Part shown: positions 1 through 9,640 of the stretch, piece by piece
Numbering within the stretch: the stretch's first letter is position 1
Layout of the letters: every line of letters starts with the position of its first letter
Source: an uncultured Paracoccaceae bacterium
GTDB lineage: Bacteria; Pseudomonadota; Alphaproteobacteria; Rhodobacterales; Rhodobacteraceae
Reading direction: 5' to 3'
DNA length: 64,000 bases
NCBI GenBank assembly: GCA_951812305.1
Contig: CATOSB010000008.1
Span: 558,001 to 622,000 of the forward strand
Translations under genes and position numbers: made by a program
The notes under the pieces: generated by a model
What the model saw: only the letters and a program-made list of their open reading frames with translations
What the model was told of the DNA's origin: nothing
Databases searched by the model: none

Positions 1-2
1 CT

Positions 3-527
3 TTGTTAGCGGTGAATTCCGTCGTAATTTTTGTATTGAACCCGTTCCTAAATGCCGGCCCACTTTTATTCATCCAAGACCGTATGGGACGAGACTGCAA
101 ACCATTCCCGACGATCAAGTTCCGCACAATGGAGCCGGCGGAGGTGATGACGCGAACAGCTGAAGCCCCGCTTGAGATTAACCGCATCACAAAGCTTGGT
201 CGGATCCTGCGCAAGATGCGAATTGATGAGTTGCCGCAGATCATCAACGTAATTCGTGGCGAAATGAGCTTCATTGGACCGAGACCAGACTATTACGAGC
301 ATGCCTGTTATTTTCTGAAGGAAGTACCGGGTTATCGCGAGAGGCATGTGGTGCGTCCCGGAATGAGCGGTTTGGCGCAGACTGTGGTCGGCTATGTCGA
401 AGGCTCTGAGGCGACCAAAAAAAAGGTTCAAGCCGATCTCTACTACATCACGAATGCGAATCTGCGATTGGAGCTTTGGCTAATTTGGCGAACGATAGTA
501 GTCGTATTTGCGAAAGCCGGCGCCTAA
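3..527 (+). CDS. Bacterial sugar transferase, 5' end outside window
   Basis: C-terminal 174 residues of a membrane-associated sugar-phosphate transferase of the WcaJ/ExoY type, which loads the first sugar phosphate onto undecaprenyl phosphate in exopolysaccharide synthesis. The family motifs KFRTM, DELPQ and GPRP are all present in the expected order. The frame is open to the left edge, so the TTG at position 3 is not a believable start and the N-terminal membrane part lies outside the window. The Wzc-like gene further on fits an exopolysaccharide locus, now split from it by an IS4-type element. Confidence 0.88.
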   Translation: MLAVNSVVIFVLNPFLNAGPLLFIQDRMGRDCKPFPTIKFRTMEPAEVMTRTAEAPLEINRITKLGRILRKMRIDELPQIINVIRGEMSFIGPRPDYYEHACYFLKEVPGYRERHVVRPGMSGLAQTVVGYVEGSEATKKKVQADLYYITNANLRLELWLIWRTIVVVFAKAGA

Positions 528-542
528 GGAGAGATTTCGTAC

Positions 543-1732
543 CTTACCACCCTTCAATTTAGCCAGACATCCCAGAGCTTGGGGATTTTGGCATAACCTG
601 CGAGGCATCGTCGGATAGCACGAAGGCCTGTCTTGAAGAGAGAGCATAAGGACCTTCGGGCTTTTCGAATCCCCTTTTTTCGCCGCGTATTGCGACGTGG
701 TGCTCTTCGTTTGCTCCGGTTGAAACAGCCCAGTACATGGCGATTGCCAGCACCAAAATGAGGCGGGCCAATCGATCCGGCTTTTTGATCTGGCTTTGAG
801 TAATTTCAAAGCCCCGGGTTTTGAAGTCGGAGAACATGGCTTCAATTCCCCAACGCATTCCATAATCGAGCACCTTGTACTCGGACGGTGCTGCATTCAT
901 GGCAATAATCCAAGGCTCTTTGTGCCCCTCTTCGTGAAGCACTCCAATGTTGCTAAAGACGCCCGTTCCGTAAAGCTCAGCGTTTACAAGCCCTTCGGGC
1001 ATCAGTTGGGCAATTTCGCGCGTCATCATCTCGCCACCCTGATGTTGCAGTGTGATATTTCCCTTCATGCGCAGCCGGTAGTCCCATCCAGCCTCCTGGC
1101 ACCATGCGACCAATCGGGCGGTTCCATAAAACCGATCTCCCGCCAGCAACACACGCGCATCCGCCGGGAGCCATGGGCGGACTGCTTCCAAAAGCTCATG
1201 TTGCACGCGCCATCCAATCGGCCCTTTGGTCTGGCGTACACGCCAGGCGACCGGGAGGGCCCGATCCCGCATCCGCACCGATAACATCAAAACCTCATGC
1301 CCTTCGTTGAGCTTGCTTTGATCAAGGGCCACCACAATCGTTTCTCCGGCCTCACACTGGCGGCGGAAAATTTCACCAACATAGGCCTGCATGATCTCAT
1401 CAGTATCGATGTGAGGATTGCCCAGAACCCGCGAAATGTATTGATAGCGGTGGTCCACAGAGCCGATATCGCGGGGCAGAGCAGCCGCATTTTCCATCAG
1501 ATTGACGCTGCGCGTGTTCAAAATCACGCTTGCTATGATGCACAATCCCTCCCGGCGCGACTTGTGATACCCGAGCAAGCGGTCCTGAAAATCCGCCTCA
1601 ACCTTCGAATAAAGCTCTGAAAAACAAACATTTCCCAACAAACCAGCCTCCAATATCAGCAGTGGAGACTCCTTGAATCACACAGATCAGACAAACGTCA
1701 AATCAGATCCGGAAATTTTGAAGGGTGGTAAG
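543..1732 (-). mobile_element. IS4-family insertion sequence with target duplication
   Basis: About 1.19 kb, bounded by inverted repeats (CTTACCACCCTTCAA on the left and its complement on the right). It is flanked by a perfect 10-bp direct repeat, GATTTCGTAC, at 533-542 and 1733-1742. The single transposase gene is full length, so the element looks intact and recently inserted. It separates the sugar transferase from the tyrosine-kinase gene. If the two terminal C/G pairs are counted as element sequence, the duplication is 8 bp instead of 10. Confidence 0.9.
559..1653 (-). CDS. IS4-family transposase
   Basis: 364-residue DDE transposase. The C-terminal part has the IS4 signature Y-x2-R-x3-E-x6-K (YGMRWGIEAMFSDFK), with DQSK and DRFYG as the likely first and second catalytic aspartate regions. 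The gene fills its element, and both ends of the element can be seen, so it is probably functional. Confidence 0.9.
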   Translation of the reverse strand: MEAGLLGNVCFSELYSKVEADFQDRLLGYHKSRREGLCIIASVILNTRSVNLMENAAALPRDIGSVDHRYQYISRVLGNPHIDTDEIMQAYVGEIFRRQCEAGETIVVALDQSKLNEGHEVLMLSVRMRDRALPVAWRVRQTKGPIGWRVQHELLEAVRPWLPADARVLLAGDRFYGTARLVAWCQEAGWDYRLRMKGNITLQHQGGEMMTREIAQLMPEGLVNAELYGTGVFSNIGVLHEEGHKEPWIIAMNAAPSEYKVLDYGMRWGIEAMFSDFKTRGFEITQSQIKKPDRLARLILVLAIAMYWAVSTGANEEHHVAIRGEKRGFEKPEGPYALSSRQAFVLSDDASQVMPKSPSSGMSG

Positions 1733-1807
1733 GATTTCGTACAACTTGAATGGATGTCAGTAATCTGACACTGTACTGACGTCATTTTGTGTGCGAGCGG
1801 GATACCT

Positions 1808-4030
1808 ATGAACGAGCCCAACAAACCCCGGTTCACGCCGGTGATACTACCTGCCGATCTTGACGTAAAACGTGGGACAGGGCAGGCGTTTCAGGGCAGC
1901 ATACCAACCGATCAGCAGTTCCGCGAGCCACGGGGAGAGGCGGACGACGAGATCGATCTCTTACAGCTTTTCGGTGTTCTCTGGCGCGGTAAATGGATCA
2001 TCATGTTATGCTCACTCCTGGCCATGACGTTGGGCGGGTATTATGCATTTGAAGTTGCGGTGCCGAAGTATTCCGCGACGGCACGGCTTGCATTGCAGGC
2101 CAGGGACCAGCAGGTGGTCGACCTCGAAAGCGTGATGTCCGGTGTGTCCACGGAGCAGGCGGCAATTAATACAGAGCTTGAAGTCATCCGATCGCGGGGT
2201 TTGCTTGAGCGCCTGGCGACTGAATTAAACCTTGTCGAGGATCCAGAGTTTAATACGTCCTTACGGACTTCGTCGCCGTATTCGCTAGGTGAGGTCGTCA
2301 AGCGCTTCGCTGCGTGGCTCTCGATCACTTTACCAGAGGATCCGCCGCCGAGTGGGGAAGAAATTCAGAACAATGTCGTTGATAATCTACGCGAAGCGCT
2401 TGGTGTCAGCTCGCAACGCAACACTTATCTATTTGATATTCGCGCAACAACAGAAAGCCCGGCAAGGTCCGCCGAGATCGCCAACAAGCTTGCAGCGATT
2501 TATCTTGACGATCAGATCCGCATCAAGTTCGAAGCCACCGAATATGCGATCAATTGGTTGTCCAAGCGGGTCACCGATCTGGAAGTAGACCTCAAGAAAG
2601 AAGAGGACGCGATCAAGGATCTCCGGGCAGATACTGAACTTGTTAGCTTGGAGGCGCTGGAGGCACTGAATTTACGCTCCAAGGATGTCCGCGAGCGTTT
2701 GGCAATTGCTCAAGCCAACGTTGTAACGTCCCAAATGCGCGCAGAACGCATGGCTGCCCTGGCAACCACCAGGGATGTTGATGCCATTCTTGCTGAGGTG
2801 GAGGATTCGGTTCTCATCGGCCTTGCCAACGAGACAAAGGCTGGCGACCTCAATGCGAATATCAGGTTTTTTGCGCGATTCGATGAATTGGTTGAGCGTG
2901 AGGCATCAAATACCAACCGGATGGTTTTGCAGCGCAACGCATTGCAGGCGTCAAATGTTGTGCTTTTGGAGAATCTTGACGCCCAGAATGCGGACCTATC
3001 TCAACTAAACCAGTTGGTGCGAGAGGCAGACGCGACGCGAGTACTTTATGAGACTTTTTTGACAAGGTTAAAGGAAACTTCGGTGCAAATTGGCCTGCAG
3101 CAAGCCGACAGCCGCATATTGTCGCGTGCCATCCCCAGCAAGCTCGTCGAGCCGCGAAAGAGCCTGATCCTGGCGCTCTCACTGGTCCTCGGCGGCATGT
3201 TAGGAATCGGTATCGTTTTGCTCCGTCAATATTTGCACGATGGAATCAGAACGGCCGAAGAGCTGGAACTGCTTACTGGGCAAACGATTATTGGGCAAAT
3301 TCCGAAAATGCCCATCCGTCGGCGCAATTCGCTGGTTAACTATCTCAAAGACAAACCTACGTCAGCCGGGGCCGAGGCAATACGAAACCTCCGGACGTCT
3401 GTTCTTCTCTCAAATATCGATAATCCGCCCAAAATAATCATGTCAACTTCCTCAATTCCGGGTGAAGGAAAGACGACCCAAGCGATTGCACTGACGCACA
3501 ACCTTTCGGGCTTGGATAAAAAAGTGCTTTTGATCGAAGGCGACATTCGCCGCCGAACCCTGTCGCAATACATTCCGCAAACACCGCCGGGCAACTTGGT
3601 GAGTGTCCTGACCGGGGATCAAAGCCTCGGCGAAGCGATCATTAGCGATGACAGGCTAAATGCCGATGTGTTGATGGGGGCGAAATCCAATGTGAACGCA
3701 GCAGATCTGTTCTCGTCAGACAAATTCCATGACTTTGTGGAGAACGTGCGAAACATATACGACTTTGTTATCATCGACACGCCACCGGTGTTGGTTGTTC
3801 CGGATGCGCGTATCATCGCCCATCACTGCGACGCGGTTATTTATTCAGTGAATTGGGACAGGACAGGCAAATCCGTCGTCACCGACGGGCTGCGCCAATT
3901 CAGCTCGGTCGGTGTCAAAGTGACTGGGTTAGTGCTCTCACAAATCGAGGCGCGCCGGATGAAGCGTTACGGCTATGGCGGAAAATACGGCTCATACGCG
4001 CAGTACGGGCGTGGCTATTACGATGCTTAG
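1808..4030 (+). CDS. Wzc/ExoP-type polysaccharide co-polymerase and tyrosine autokinase
   Basis: 740-residue inner-membrane protein that controls exopolysaccharide chain length and export. The N-terminal Wzz domain lies between a membrane segment near residue 62 and a second near 451, with long coiled coils in the periplasmic part. The cytoplasmic BY-kinase domain has a Walker A motif (SIPGEGKT, near 549) and a Walker A'-type FVIIDTPP near 652. The C-terminus is a tyrosine-rich tail, the usual autophosphorylation cluster. I chose the ATG at 1808 over the GTG at 1787, because the MNEPNKP start resembles relatives. Its operon context has been broken by the upstream IS4-type element. Confidence 0.92.
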   Translation: MNEPNKPRFTPVILPADLDVKRGTGQAFQGSIPTDQQFREPRGEADDEIDLLQLFGVLWRGKWIIMLCSLLAMTLGGYYAFEVAVPKYSATARLALQARDQQVVDLESVMSGVSTEQAAINTELEVIRSRGLLERLATELNLVEDPEFNTSLRTSSPYSLGEVVKRFAAWLSITLPEDPPPSGEEIQNNVVDNLREALGVSSQRNTYLFDIRATTESPARSAEIANKLAAIYLDDQIRIKFEATEYAINWLSKRVTDLEVDLKKEEDAIKDLRADTELVSLEALEALNLRSKDVRERLAIAQANVVTSQMRAERMAALATTRDVDAILAEVEDSVLIGLANETKAGDLNANIRFFARFDELVEREASNTNRMVLQRNALQASNVVLLENLDAQNADLSQLNQLVREADATRVLYETFLTRLKETSVQIGLQQADSRILSRAIPSKLVEPRKSLILALSLVLGGMLGIGIVLLRQYLHDGIRTAEELELLTGQTIIGQIPKMPIRRRNSLVNYLKDKPTSAGAEAIRNLRTSVLLSNIDNPPKIIMSTSSIPGEGKTTQAIALTHNLSGLDKKVLLIEGDIRRRTLSQYIPQTPPGNLVSVLTGDQSLGEAIISDDRLNADVLMGAKSNVNAADLFSSDKFHDFVENVRNIYDFVIIDTPPVLVVPDARIIAHHCDAVIYSVNWDRTGKSVVTDGLRQFSSVGVKVTGLVLSQIEARRMKRYGYGGKYGSYAQYGRGYYDA

Positions 4031-4229
4031 CTGCCCCCCAAAAAAGGTTTGGTGTTCAGTCCCAGTATTTGAGGACGGACAGGTTTGAACCGAGAAAGAA
4101 ACTCCTCGGCTCTGAATTCGAGATATTGCAGATGATGACCAAAAGACGTGAGACCGCCCAGCGTCCTTACCCGCCGCTCGCAAACGCGCTCCTCCATACA
4201 CCTTTCGGGGTGGCTTAAAAGGAATCGAC

Positions 4230-4350
4230 CTAGGTCACCGACTCATAAGTTCGCCACCAAATGCGGATTGACGCAAGTTTCACTGAGGCGAGGAAGTTGT
4301 CGTAACGGGATGCCAAAGTTGACGCTGCAGTTTGATTTTGGGCTGGCGGC
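4230..4350 (-). pseudogene. C-terminal remnant of an IS5-type transposase
   Basis: On the minus strand a short frame reads ...ASRYDNFLASVKLASIRIWW and then stops, the usual ending of IS5/IS1182-type transposases (RYDK.A..FLA...LA). No start or catalytic region remains. The rest of the 4031-4465 stretch holds nothing else I can recognise. Confidence 0.5.
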
Positions 4351-4465
4351 AACAACATCATGAGTTATGGCTGAATCTGGTGTTCGCGTGGTTTGAGTGT
4401 TGGCGGTGCATCTGTTTGGATTGTTTTTGCAAAAACCCAATCCGACCCAAGAAGGACGCACCACC

Positions 4466-4660
4466 ATGGACGAGACTAACATCGTTGAATTTGCCGGTCG
4501 AGAGGTCAGCCTTGATCCGTTGACTGAGCTTTTGCGCACGGGCGCGCAGGCTCTGATCCAAGCCGCCGTTCAAACTGAGCTTGCGGAATTGATGGATCGC
4601 TTTGCTCACCTCAAAACACCAGACGGGCGCGCCGGGGTGGTACGTAATGGCAGAAAAAAC
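4466..4660 (+). pseudogene. IS256-family transposase, N-terminal fragment
   Basis: Starts MDETNIVEFAGREV and runs through DPLTELLRTGAQALIQAAVQ to GRAGVVRNG, the N-terminal 60 or so residues of IS256-type transposases. Homology stops at about 4655, short of the IS66-type element that begins at 4704. The remainder of the transposase is missing on both sides. Confidence 0.75.
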
Positions 4661-4703
4661 GGTTTCCGGGGTTTCCTTTGCTCATGGCTTATCTTCCAGG
4701 CTT

Positions 4704-6303
4704 GTAACTCCCAAGCACCCCCCACGTTTGAGTGTTATTGTCAGTTTTATGGTGAGTCGAATTTGCCATTTTGCGCGTGTTTTTTTCTTTCTTGTCTGAA
4801 TTCTGTGGCGCCGGGTTGATTTCTCTGAATCAGTGGTGGGATGGATCAGGTTGCCGCCCTTGAACAACTTCTCGCCACGGCTCTGCGTCGGATCGCTGAG
4901 CTTGAAGCTGCGTTGGCGAGCATGGCGGAAGAGATCACGGACCTGCGCCGACAGTTGGCCAAGAACAGCAGCAATAGCAGCAAGCCCCCTTCAAGTGATG
5001 GCCTGAAGAAGCCAGCCCCGCGCAGCCTGCGTGGCAAATCCGGAAAGAAAAGTGGCGGCCAAGTTGGCCACCGGGGCGACACCCTGCGCCAGACGTCAAC
5101 ACCCGACTTTGTCGAACGGCATGAGGCGACGCATTGCAGCGCCTGTCAGAGCGCCCTGACGGCGGAGATGGTGAAAGGGATCGAGAAGCGTCAGGTGTTC
5201 GACTTGCCTGCGCCACGCCTGGAGGTCACCGAGCATCAGGCGGCGGTTTATTGTTGCGACCATTGTCGAGCCACGACGACGGCTGGCTTTCCCGATGGCG
5301 TGGCCGCGCATGTGCAATATGGCACGCGCATGCGGGCAGTGGCGGTCTATTGCAATGTTCAGCAGCTGATACCCGAGGATCGGGTCTGCCAGCTTATGCG
5401 CGACCTGTTTGGGGCCACCAGCTTGTGCGCGGCCAGCGTGACCAACTGGACGCGCGGCGCGGCAAATAAGATGGGTGTCGTGGTTGAACACATTCTCGCC
5501 CGGCTTGCCGAAGGCGGCGTTCGGCATCTGGACGAGACCGGACTTCGTGTTGCCGGCAAGCTGCACTGGCTGCACACGATCTGCGATACCGCCTTCACCC
5601 ATTACCGCATCAGCGCCAAACGCGGTGCTGTTCCAACCTTCCTGACCGGCGGGACGATCATTCATGATCACTGGAAACCCTACTACGCCCATATGAGCGG
5701 AGTGGACGCCCACGCCCTCTGCGGGGCGCATCACTTGCGCGAACTCAAGGCCATCGAAGAGATCGAAAAAGAGCCTTGGGCGACGGAGATGAGCGCAGTG
5801 CTTCATAGCGCCAATCAGCTCAGATGCGCGGCTCAGGATCAAGGCGAGACCGAACTCCCGGAACTGGTTCGCCAGGGTATAGTCACCAGATACATGGCGA
5901 TCCTCGCCAAGGGGCTCGCCTTCCACGAACGCCAGCCCCCGCTGGCCAAAAGCCCCGGCACCCGCGGCCGAAAAGCCAGGCGGCCAGGCCACAACCTGCT
6001 CCTCCGCCTGCGTGACTACCGCGATGACGTTTTGCGATTCATCGCCGACTTCGCGGTCCCATTCACAAACAATCAGGCCGAACAGGACCTGCGCATGATG
6101 AAGCTGCGCATGAAAATCTCGGGCACCTTCCGCACCCTCGAGGGCGCGCGGGTCTTCGCCGACATCAGGTCCGTCATCTCGACGGCCAGAAAACACCGGT
6201 TCAACATCCTGGAAATCCTGACCCTGTCACCACCTCAGATCATCGCACGGCTCTGACGGAACAAAACCCCGCAACCCTATCGGACAGGGTGCTTGGGAGT
6301 TAC
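4704..6303 (+). mobile_element. IS66-family (ISBst12-like) insertion sequence
   Basis: 1600 bp between perfect inverted repeats starting GTAACTCCCAAGCACCC. It carries only the large tnpC-type gene, as in the ISBst12 subgroup, and no tnpA or tnpB. The 8 bp flanking each end (CCAGGCTT and CAAAATGC) do not match, so the expected target duplication is absent. One flank was probably deleted or recombined after insertion. Confidence 0.88.
4841..6256 (+). CDS. IS66-family transposase (TnpC type)
   Basis: 471 residues. It opens with a leucine-zipper-like coiled coil, then the KNSSNSSKPPSSDG and GKKSGGQVGHRG signatures, a zinc-finger pair (CSACQS...CCDHC), and the DDE domain with HLDETGLRV, HDHWKPY and NNQAEQDLRMMKLRMKISG. 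Length is normal for an ISBst12-type transposase and the frame is intact. Confidence 0.93.
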   Translation: MDQVAALEQLLATALRRIAELEAALASMAEEITDLRRQLAKNSSNSSKPPSSDGLKKPAPRSLRGKSGKKSGGQVGHRGDTLRQTSTPDFVERHEATHCSACQSALTAEMVKGIEKRQVFDLPAPRLEVTEHQAAVYCCDHCRATTTAGFPDGVAAHVQYGTRMRAVAVYCNVQQLIPEDRVCQLMRDLFGATSLCAASVTNWTRGAANKMGVVVEHILARLAEGGVRHLDETGLRVAGKLHWLHTICDTAFTHYRISAKRGAVPTFLTGGTIIHDHWKPYYAHMSGVDAHALCGAHHLRELKAIEEIEKEPWATEMSAVLHSANQLRCAAQDQGETELPELVRQGIVTRYMAILAKGLAFHERQPPLAKSPGTRGRKARRPGHNLLLRLRDYRDDVLRFIADFAVPFTNNQAEQDLRMMKLRMKISGTFRTLEGARVFADIRSVISTARKHRFNILEILTLSPPQIIARL

Positions 6304-6356
6304 CAAAATGCGTCGATATCAGAAGGCGGGTGATCTATGCAACAACGCCCTGCGAA

Positions 6357-6424
6357 GATGCCTCGCAGGTTATGCCAAAATCCCCAAGCTCTGGGATGTC
6401 TGGCTAAATTGAAGGGTGGTAAGG
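6357..6424 (+). repeat. Solo end of the IS4-type element at 543-1732
   Basis: This 68-bp stretch is the exact reverse complement of 542-609, the left end of the intact IS4-type element, including its terminal inverted repeat. Identity stops abruptly on the left. It marks a second insertion of the same element that was later deleted, or a recombination scar next to the IS66-type element. Confidence 0.88.
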
Positions 6425-6501
6425 ACTGATGCCTTAGAACTTTGACAGGGTGCGGTTACACCGCTACACAAAAACGACAAGAGACGTTTGAGAGGAAGAC
6501 C

Positions 6502-8466
6502 ATGGGGACGATAATGAAGGGCGCTGCGTTTGCGGCGCTGATGGGTGCGACTGGCATTTCGACGGGTGCGGCCTCTGCGGAGGAGTTGCGGTTTGACCGG
6601 CTGTTCATTGTGGGCGACAGCCTCAGCGATGGCGGCACCTACAGTCAGGTGGTGCAAGCGGGCGGCGGCGGATTGCTCCCCCAGATCAACTACCGGTTTC
6701 TGACTAATGCGCCCGATGGGTCCTCTCGCACCTATGCGGAGATTTTGGGTGATCACTTGGGCCTGAACCTGCAACCCAACATCATCAATGGCGTGTCGGT
6801 TGCGAGCCTTCCCGATATCCCTGTGGGGGGAACCAATTATGCGGAAGGCGGCTCGCGGATCACCGATCCGGTAGGCGTTATCGCGAACCCGTCCCAAGGG
6901 ATCACGCAAATCCCGCTGACCACCCAAGTGGACCGGCTTTTGGCCGACAGCGGGGTGCTTAATTCTAACGATCTTTTCGTGCTGTGGGGCGGGGCAAATG
7001 ACGCCTTTGCGCAAGTGAGTGCGGTCACCGCTTTGACAATCTCCCCCACGGTTGCAATCGACAACATGGCCCAAGCTGCAAAGGAGCTTGCGGCCCAGGT
7101 TCAACGCCTGAAGGCGGCAGGCGCGGAAACGGTCATTGTGGTGACAATTCCCGACCTTGGTCAGACGCCCTCTGGGATTTCCAGTGGAGCCCAAGCCGCT
7201 GCTTTGGCCACGGGGTTAAGCACGGCGTTCAACAGAGCGCTGCTTGCCGCGATTGGTGATACTGCGGTGATCGTAGACAGCCAAAAGCTGCTGGGGGCGA
7301 TTCAGGCCGATCCTAGGAAATACGGGTTCACCGCACCAAACGCCGCGACGGTCCCGGCCTGTGCGGGGGGGTCCCTGTCCTGTATCCAAGGTGTTAATGC
7401 AAGTGCAGATGGCGAGCAACGCGTGTTCGCAGATGTGGTGCATCCGACGACCACTGCCCATGAGATCTTCGGTGACGCAGCCTTTGCGGGCTTGCAAGCG
7501 GCGACCCAGGTGGGTGCGTTGTCTGTGGCGACCATGTCGGCCTCACGCCAGTTTGGTCTGTCCTTGGATAGCCGTATGAACCCCACGGTTTTGCGCACCC
7601 AAGATGAGGCTGGCAACACAGTCCGCCGTCAGGTGGGCGATATCGACTTCTACACAGCACTGGAAACCGGCAGCTTCTCCGCCGATGCCCAGCAGGTGAC
7701 ACCGGGCATTGAAGGCTCGGTGAACGTTGTGAAACTTGGCTTTGACGTGGCTGTGGCGCCGAATGCGACGATCGGCTTCGGCATGAGTTATGATGTGGGC
7801 AAAGCAGAGTTCGAAAACGGCGGCGGCTTTGACAACACGCTCTTTGGCGGCGCGGCCTTCGGGCAAATGGCCCTGTCCGAAGCGGTCTATGTGAATGCAG
7901 CGGCTGGTCTTGGAACGCTCGATATCTCCAACTTCACGCGTCAGTTCGACCTTGGTCCGGCCACCGAGCGCTACACGGGAGAGACCGAGGGCGGCTACAA
8001 ATTCGCCAAACTGGGTGGCGGCGTTTTCCTACCAGTCAGTGAAACGGTGCTCCTGAACCCCTATGGCAACTTCACCTACGAACAGGTGTCCATCGACGGG
8101 TTTACCGAAAGCGATGGGGCCGCGAGCCTTTCCTATGGCGATACCGAGTACACCAGCCGCCGGATCACGTTGGGCCTGTCGGCCTTTATCTCACCACCGC
8201 CAATGCCCGACTGGACGATCAATCTCAAAGGTTCGGTCGAGCATGACCTGAACAGTGATCCGCTCAGCGTCAGCCTTGGTCCCAATGCAAGCACGTTGGG
8301 TTCTGTTTCCGCACCCCGGCCGGATCGGACCTGGGGCTATCTGTCGGGCACATTGGTGCGGGAACTCGATCCCGGCACCTCGATCAGCTTTACGGCTTCG
8401 ACTGTCTTGGGCCTGTCGGGCAGCTCCGGCGTGGTCGGCAGCATCGCCTATAAACGTTCATTCTGA
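6502..8466 (+). CDS. GDSL esterase/lipase autotransporter
   Basis: 654-residue outer-membrane esterase resembling EstA. A signal peptide ends near ASAEE. The GDSL-hydrolase block I is VGDSLSDGG (catalytic Ser near 39), WGGANDAF is the Gly/Asn block, and the D-x-x-H block is ADVVHPTT near 310. From about residue 390 the sequence is a repetitive amphipathic beta-barrel ending in aromatic-rich YKRSF with a terminal Phe, as needed for outer-membrane assembly. The ATG at 6502 was chosen because GAGAGGAAG precedes it and a signal peptide follows. It stands alone among insertion elements. Confidence 0.9.
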   Translation: MGTIMKGAAFAALMGATGISTGAASAEELRFDRLFIVGDSLSDGGTYSQVVQAGGGGLLPQINYRFLTNAPDGSSRTYAEILGDHLGLNLQPNIINGVSVASLPDIPVGGTNYAEGGSRITDPVGVIANPSQGITQIPLTTQVDRLLADSGVLNSNDLFVLWGGANDAFAQVSAVTALTISPTVAIDNMAQAAKELAAQVQRLKAAGAETVIVVTIPDLGQTPSGISSGAQAAALATGLSTAFNRALLAAIGDTAVIVDSQKLLGAIQADPRKYGFTAPNAATVPACAGGSLSCIQGVNASADGEQRVFADVVHPTTTAHEIFGDAAFAGLQAATQVGALSVATMSASRQFGLSLDSRMNPTVLRTQDEAGNTVRRQVGDIDFYTALETGSFSADAQQVTPGIEGSVNVVKLGFDVAVAPNATIGFGMSYDVGKAEFENGGGFDNTLFGGAAFGQMALSEAVYVNAAAGLGTLDISNFTRQFDLGPATERYTGETEGGYKFAKLGGGVFLPVSETVLLNPYGNFTYEQVSIDGFTESDGAASLSYGDTEYTSRRITLGLSAFISPPPMPDWTINLKGSVEHDLNSDPLSVSLGPNASTLGSVSAPRPDRTWGYLSGTLVRELDPGTSISFTASTVLGLSGSSGVVGSIAYKRSF

Positions 8467-8529
8467 TTGAAAACCTCACGACAATTTCCAGACATTACCG
8501 CCACAATCCAGAGTATCCGTCTTGATCAA

Positions 8530-9000
8530 GGGCATTTTTCAACCCAGCTCCGGTTCGCTTTCACCAACGCGTTTGCCATTTCGATGAGCTTGCGCATGAT
8601 GGCCACAATAGCGACCTTTGCGGGCTTTCCGGCGGCGCGCAGGTTTTCGTATTTTGCCTTGAGATCGGAATTGTAACGCATGGCGACAAGGGCTGGCATG
8701 TAGAGGGCGTCCCGCAGGGGTTTGCGATCTCCGTGTCCAACTCAGCTATCTGTTTTTCGATCAGCGTGAGGCGGACCCTGGTTTGGCGCTTGAGTACGGT
8801 GCTTGTCTGAACGTGGCCGCGATTGCGCAGCCGGGTGCGCTCCTGAATACGCCTTTTGATTCCCCGAGTGCAGGATGCGCGAACGCCATATGGCTTTCGC
8901 GGCATTTTTTCCATTCGCGTTGACCTCCGGGACCGCCGCCTTCGTATATGTTCTGGCGGAGCACAAAAGGCCTAAATCCAACAAAGGTACAAAACGCGAC
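8530..9000 (-). pseudogene. Degenerate IS110-family transposase
   Basis: The minus strand encodes, in broken frames, the C-terminal part of an IS110-type transposase: a piece reading FVGFRPF..RQNIYEGG, then LIEKQIAELDTEI, then DALYMPALVAMRYNSDLKAKYENL and MRKLIEMANALVKANRSW. Frameshifts and rearranged order show it is dead. No element ends are visible. Confidence 0.7.
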
Positions 9001-9071
9001 ATAGGATTTAGGGTGTCATTTGGTTTTTAATACACCCCGATTCTGGATAAGACGTTGGCGTCACCAGTGCA

Positions 9072-9512
9072 CTACTCGACAGAATTTTTTCGTAGTTTTT
9101 TGATTCGTTTTTTACGATACTCGTTGACCCTTTTTCGCAGAGGGTTGCGATGAGGGATTTCCACCATTGTTATGGAAATGATCCTCGGTTCTCTCAAAGC
9201 CTCATTTGGCTCCAGTTCAACGGCAATTCCGCCAAACTCTCCAAGAAATAGAACATTTGAAACGGTTTCGTGATCTGCTTTGAATGTATCAGGGTCATTT
9301 TTCCGTACGTGTTTCGGGATGATCACCTGAAAGGGAGTGGCAGCCATCAGATCGAGCACAAGTGTCATGGTTCTTTTAGGGAGCGCAGCCAGTTCATTGA
9401 GCTTATCCGTGAGGGCGTAGAAACGGTTGGGGTCCTCTTCCATCATGTCGAACATGAGGTCCCGGATCTTCTCATAAGCGAGATCTTCGTTGATTGGGAA
9501 GTTGTTCTCCAT
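9072..9512 (-). CDS. Unknown 146-residue protein inside the IS982-like element
   Basis: Not recognised. Starts MENNFPINEDLAYEKIRDLM, has an acidic helical N-terminal half and ends in a strongly basic tail (RKRVNEYRKKRIKKLRK), suggesting nucleic-acid binding. No membrane segment or signal peptide. It lies between the left inverted repeat and the transposase, read divergently from it, so it is a passenger of the element or older sequence trapped by it. The ATG at 9512 is preferred over the longer frame because the upstream part lacks protein-like composition. Confidence 0.6.
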   Translation of the reverse strand: MENNFPINEDLAYEKIRDLMFDMMEEDPNRFYALTDKLNELAALPKRTMTLVLDLMAATPFQVIIPKHVRKNDPDTFKADHETVSNVLFLGEFGGIAVELEPNEALREPRIISITMVEIPHRNPLRKRVNEYRKKRIKKLRKNSVE

Positions 9513-9640
9513 GGCGCGCACCTTTTGCCCCGTGTTGACCAGCCTGAATGCCCCCGTGATTAGTATGGGGTGAGAGGGGTTTCCAGGTACGTTGCCCCAT
9601 GATTCAAGGTTCAAAAGCGACACAATATGGACCGCCACTC

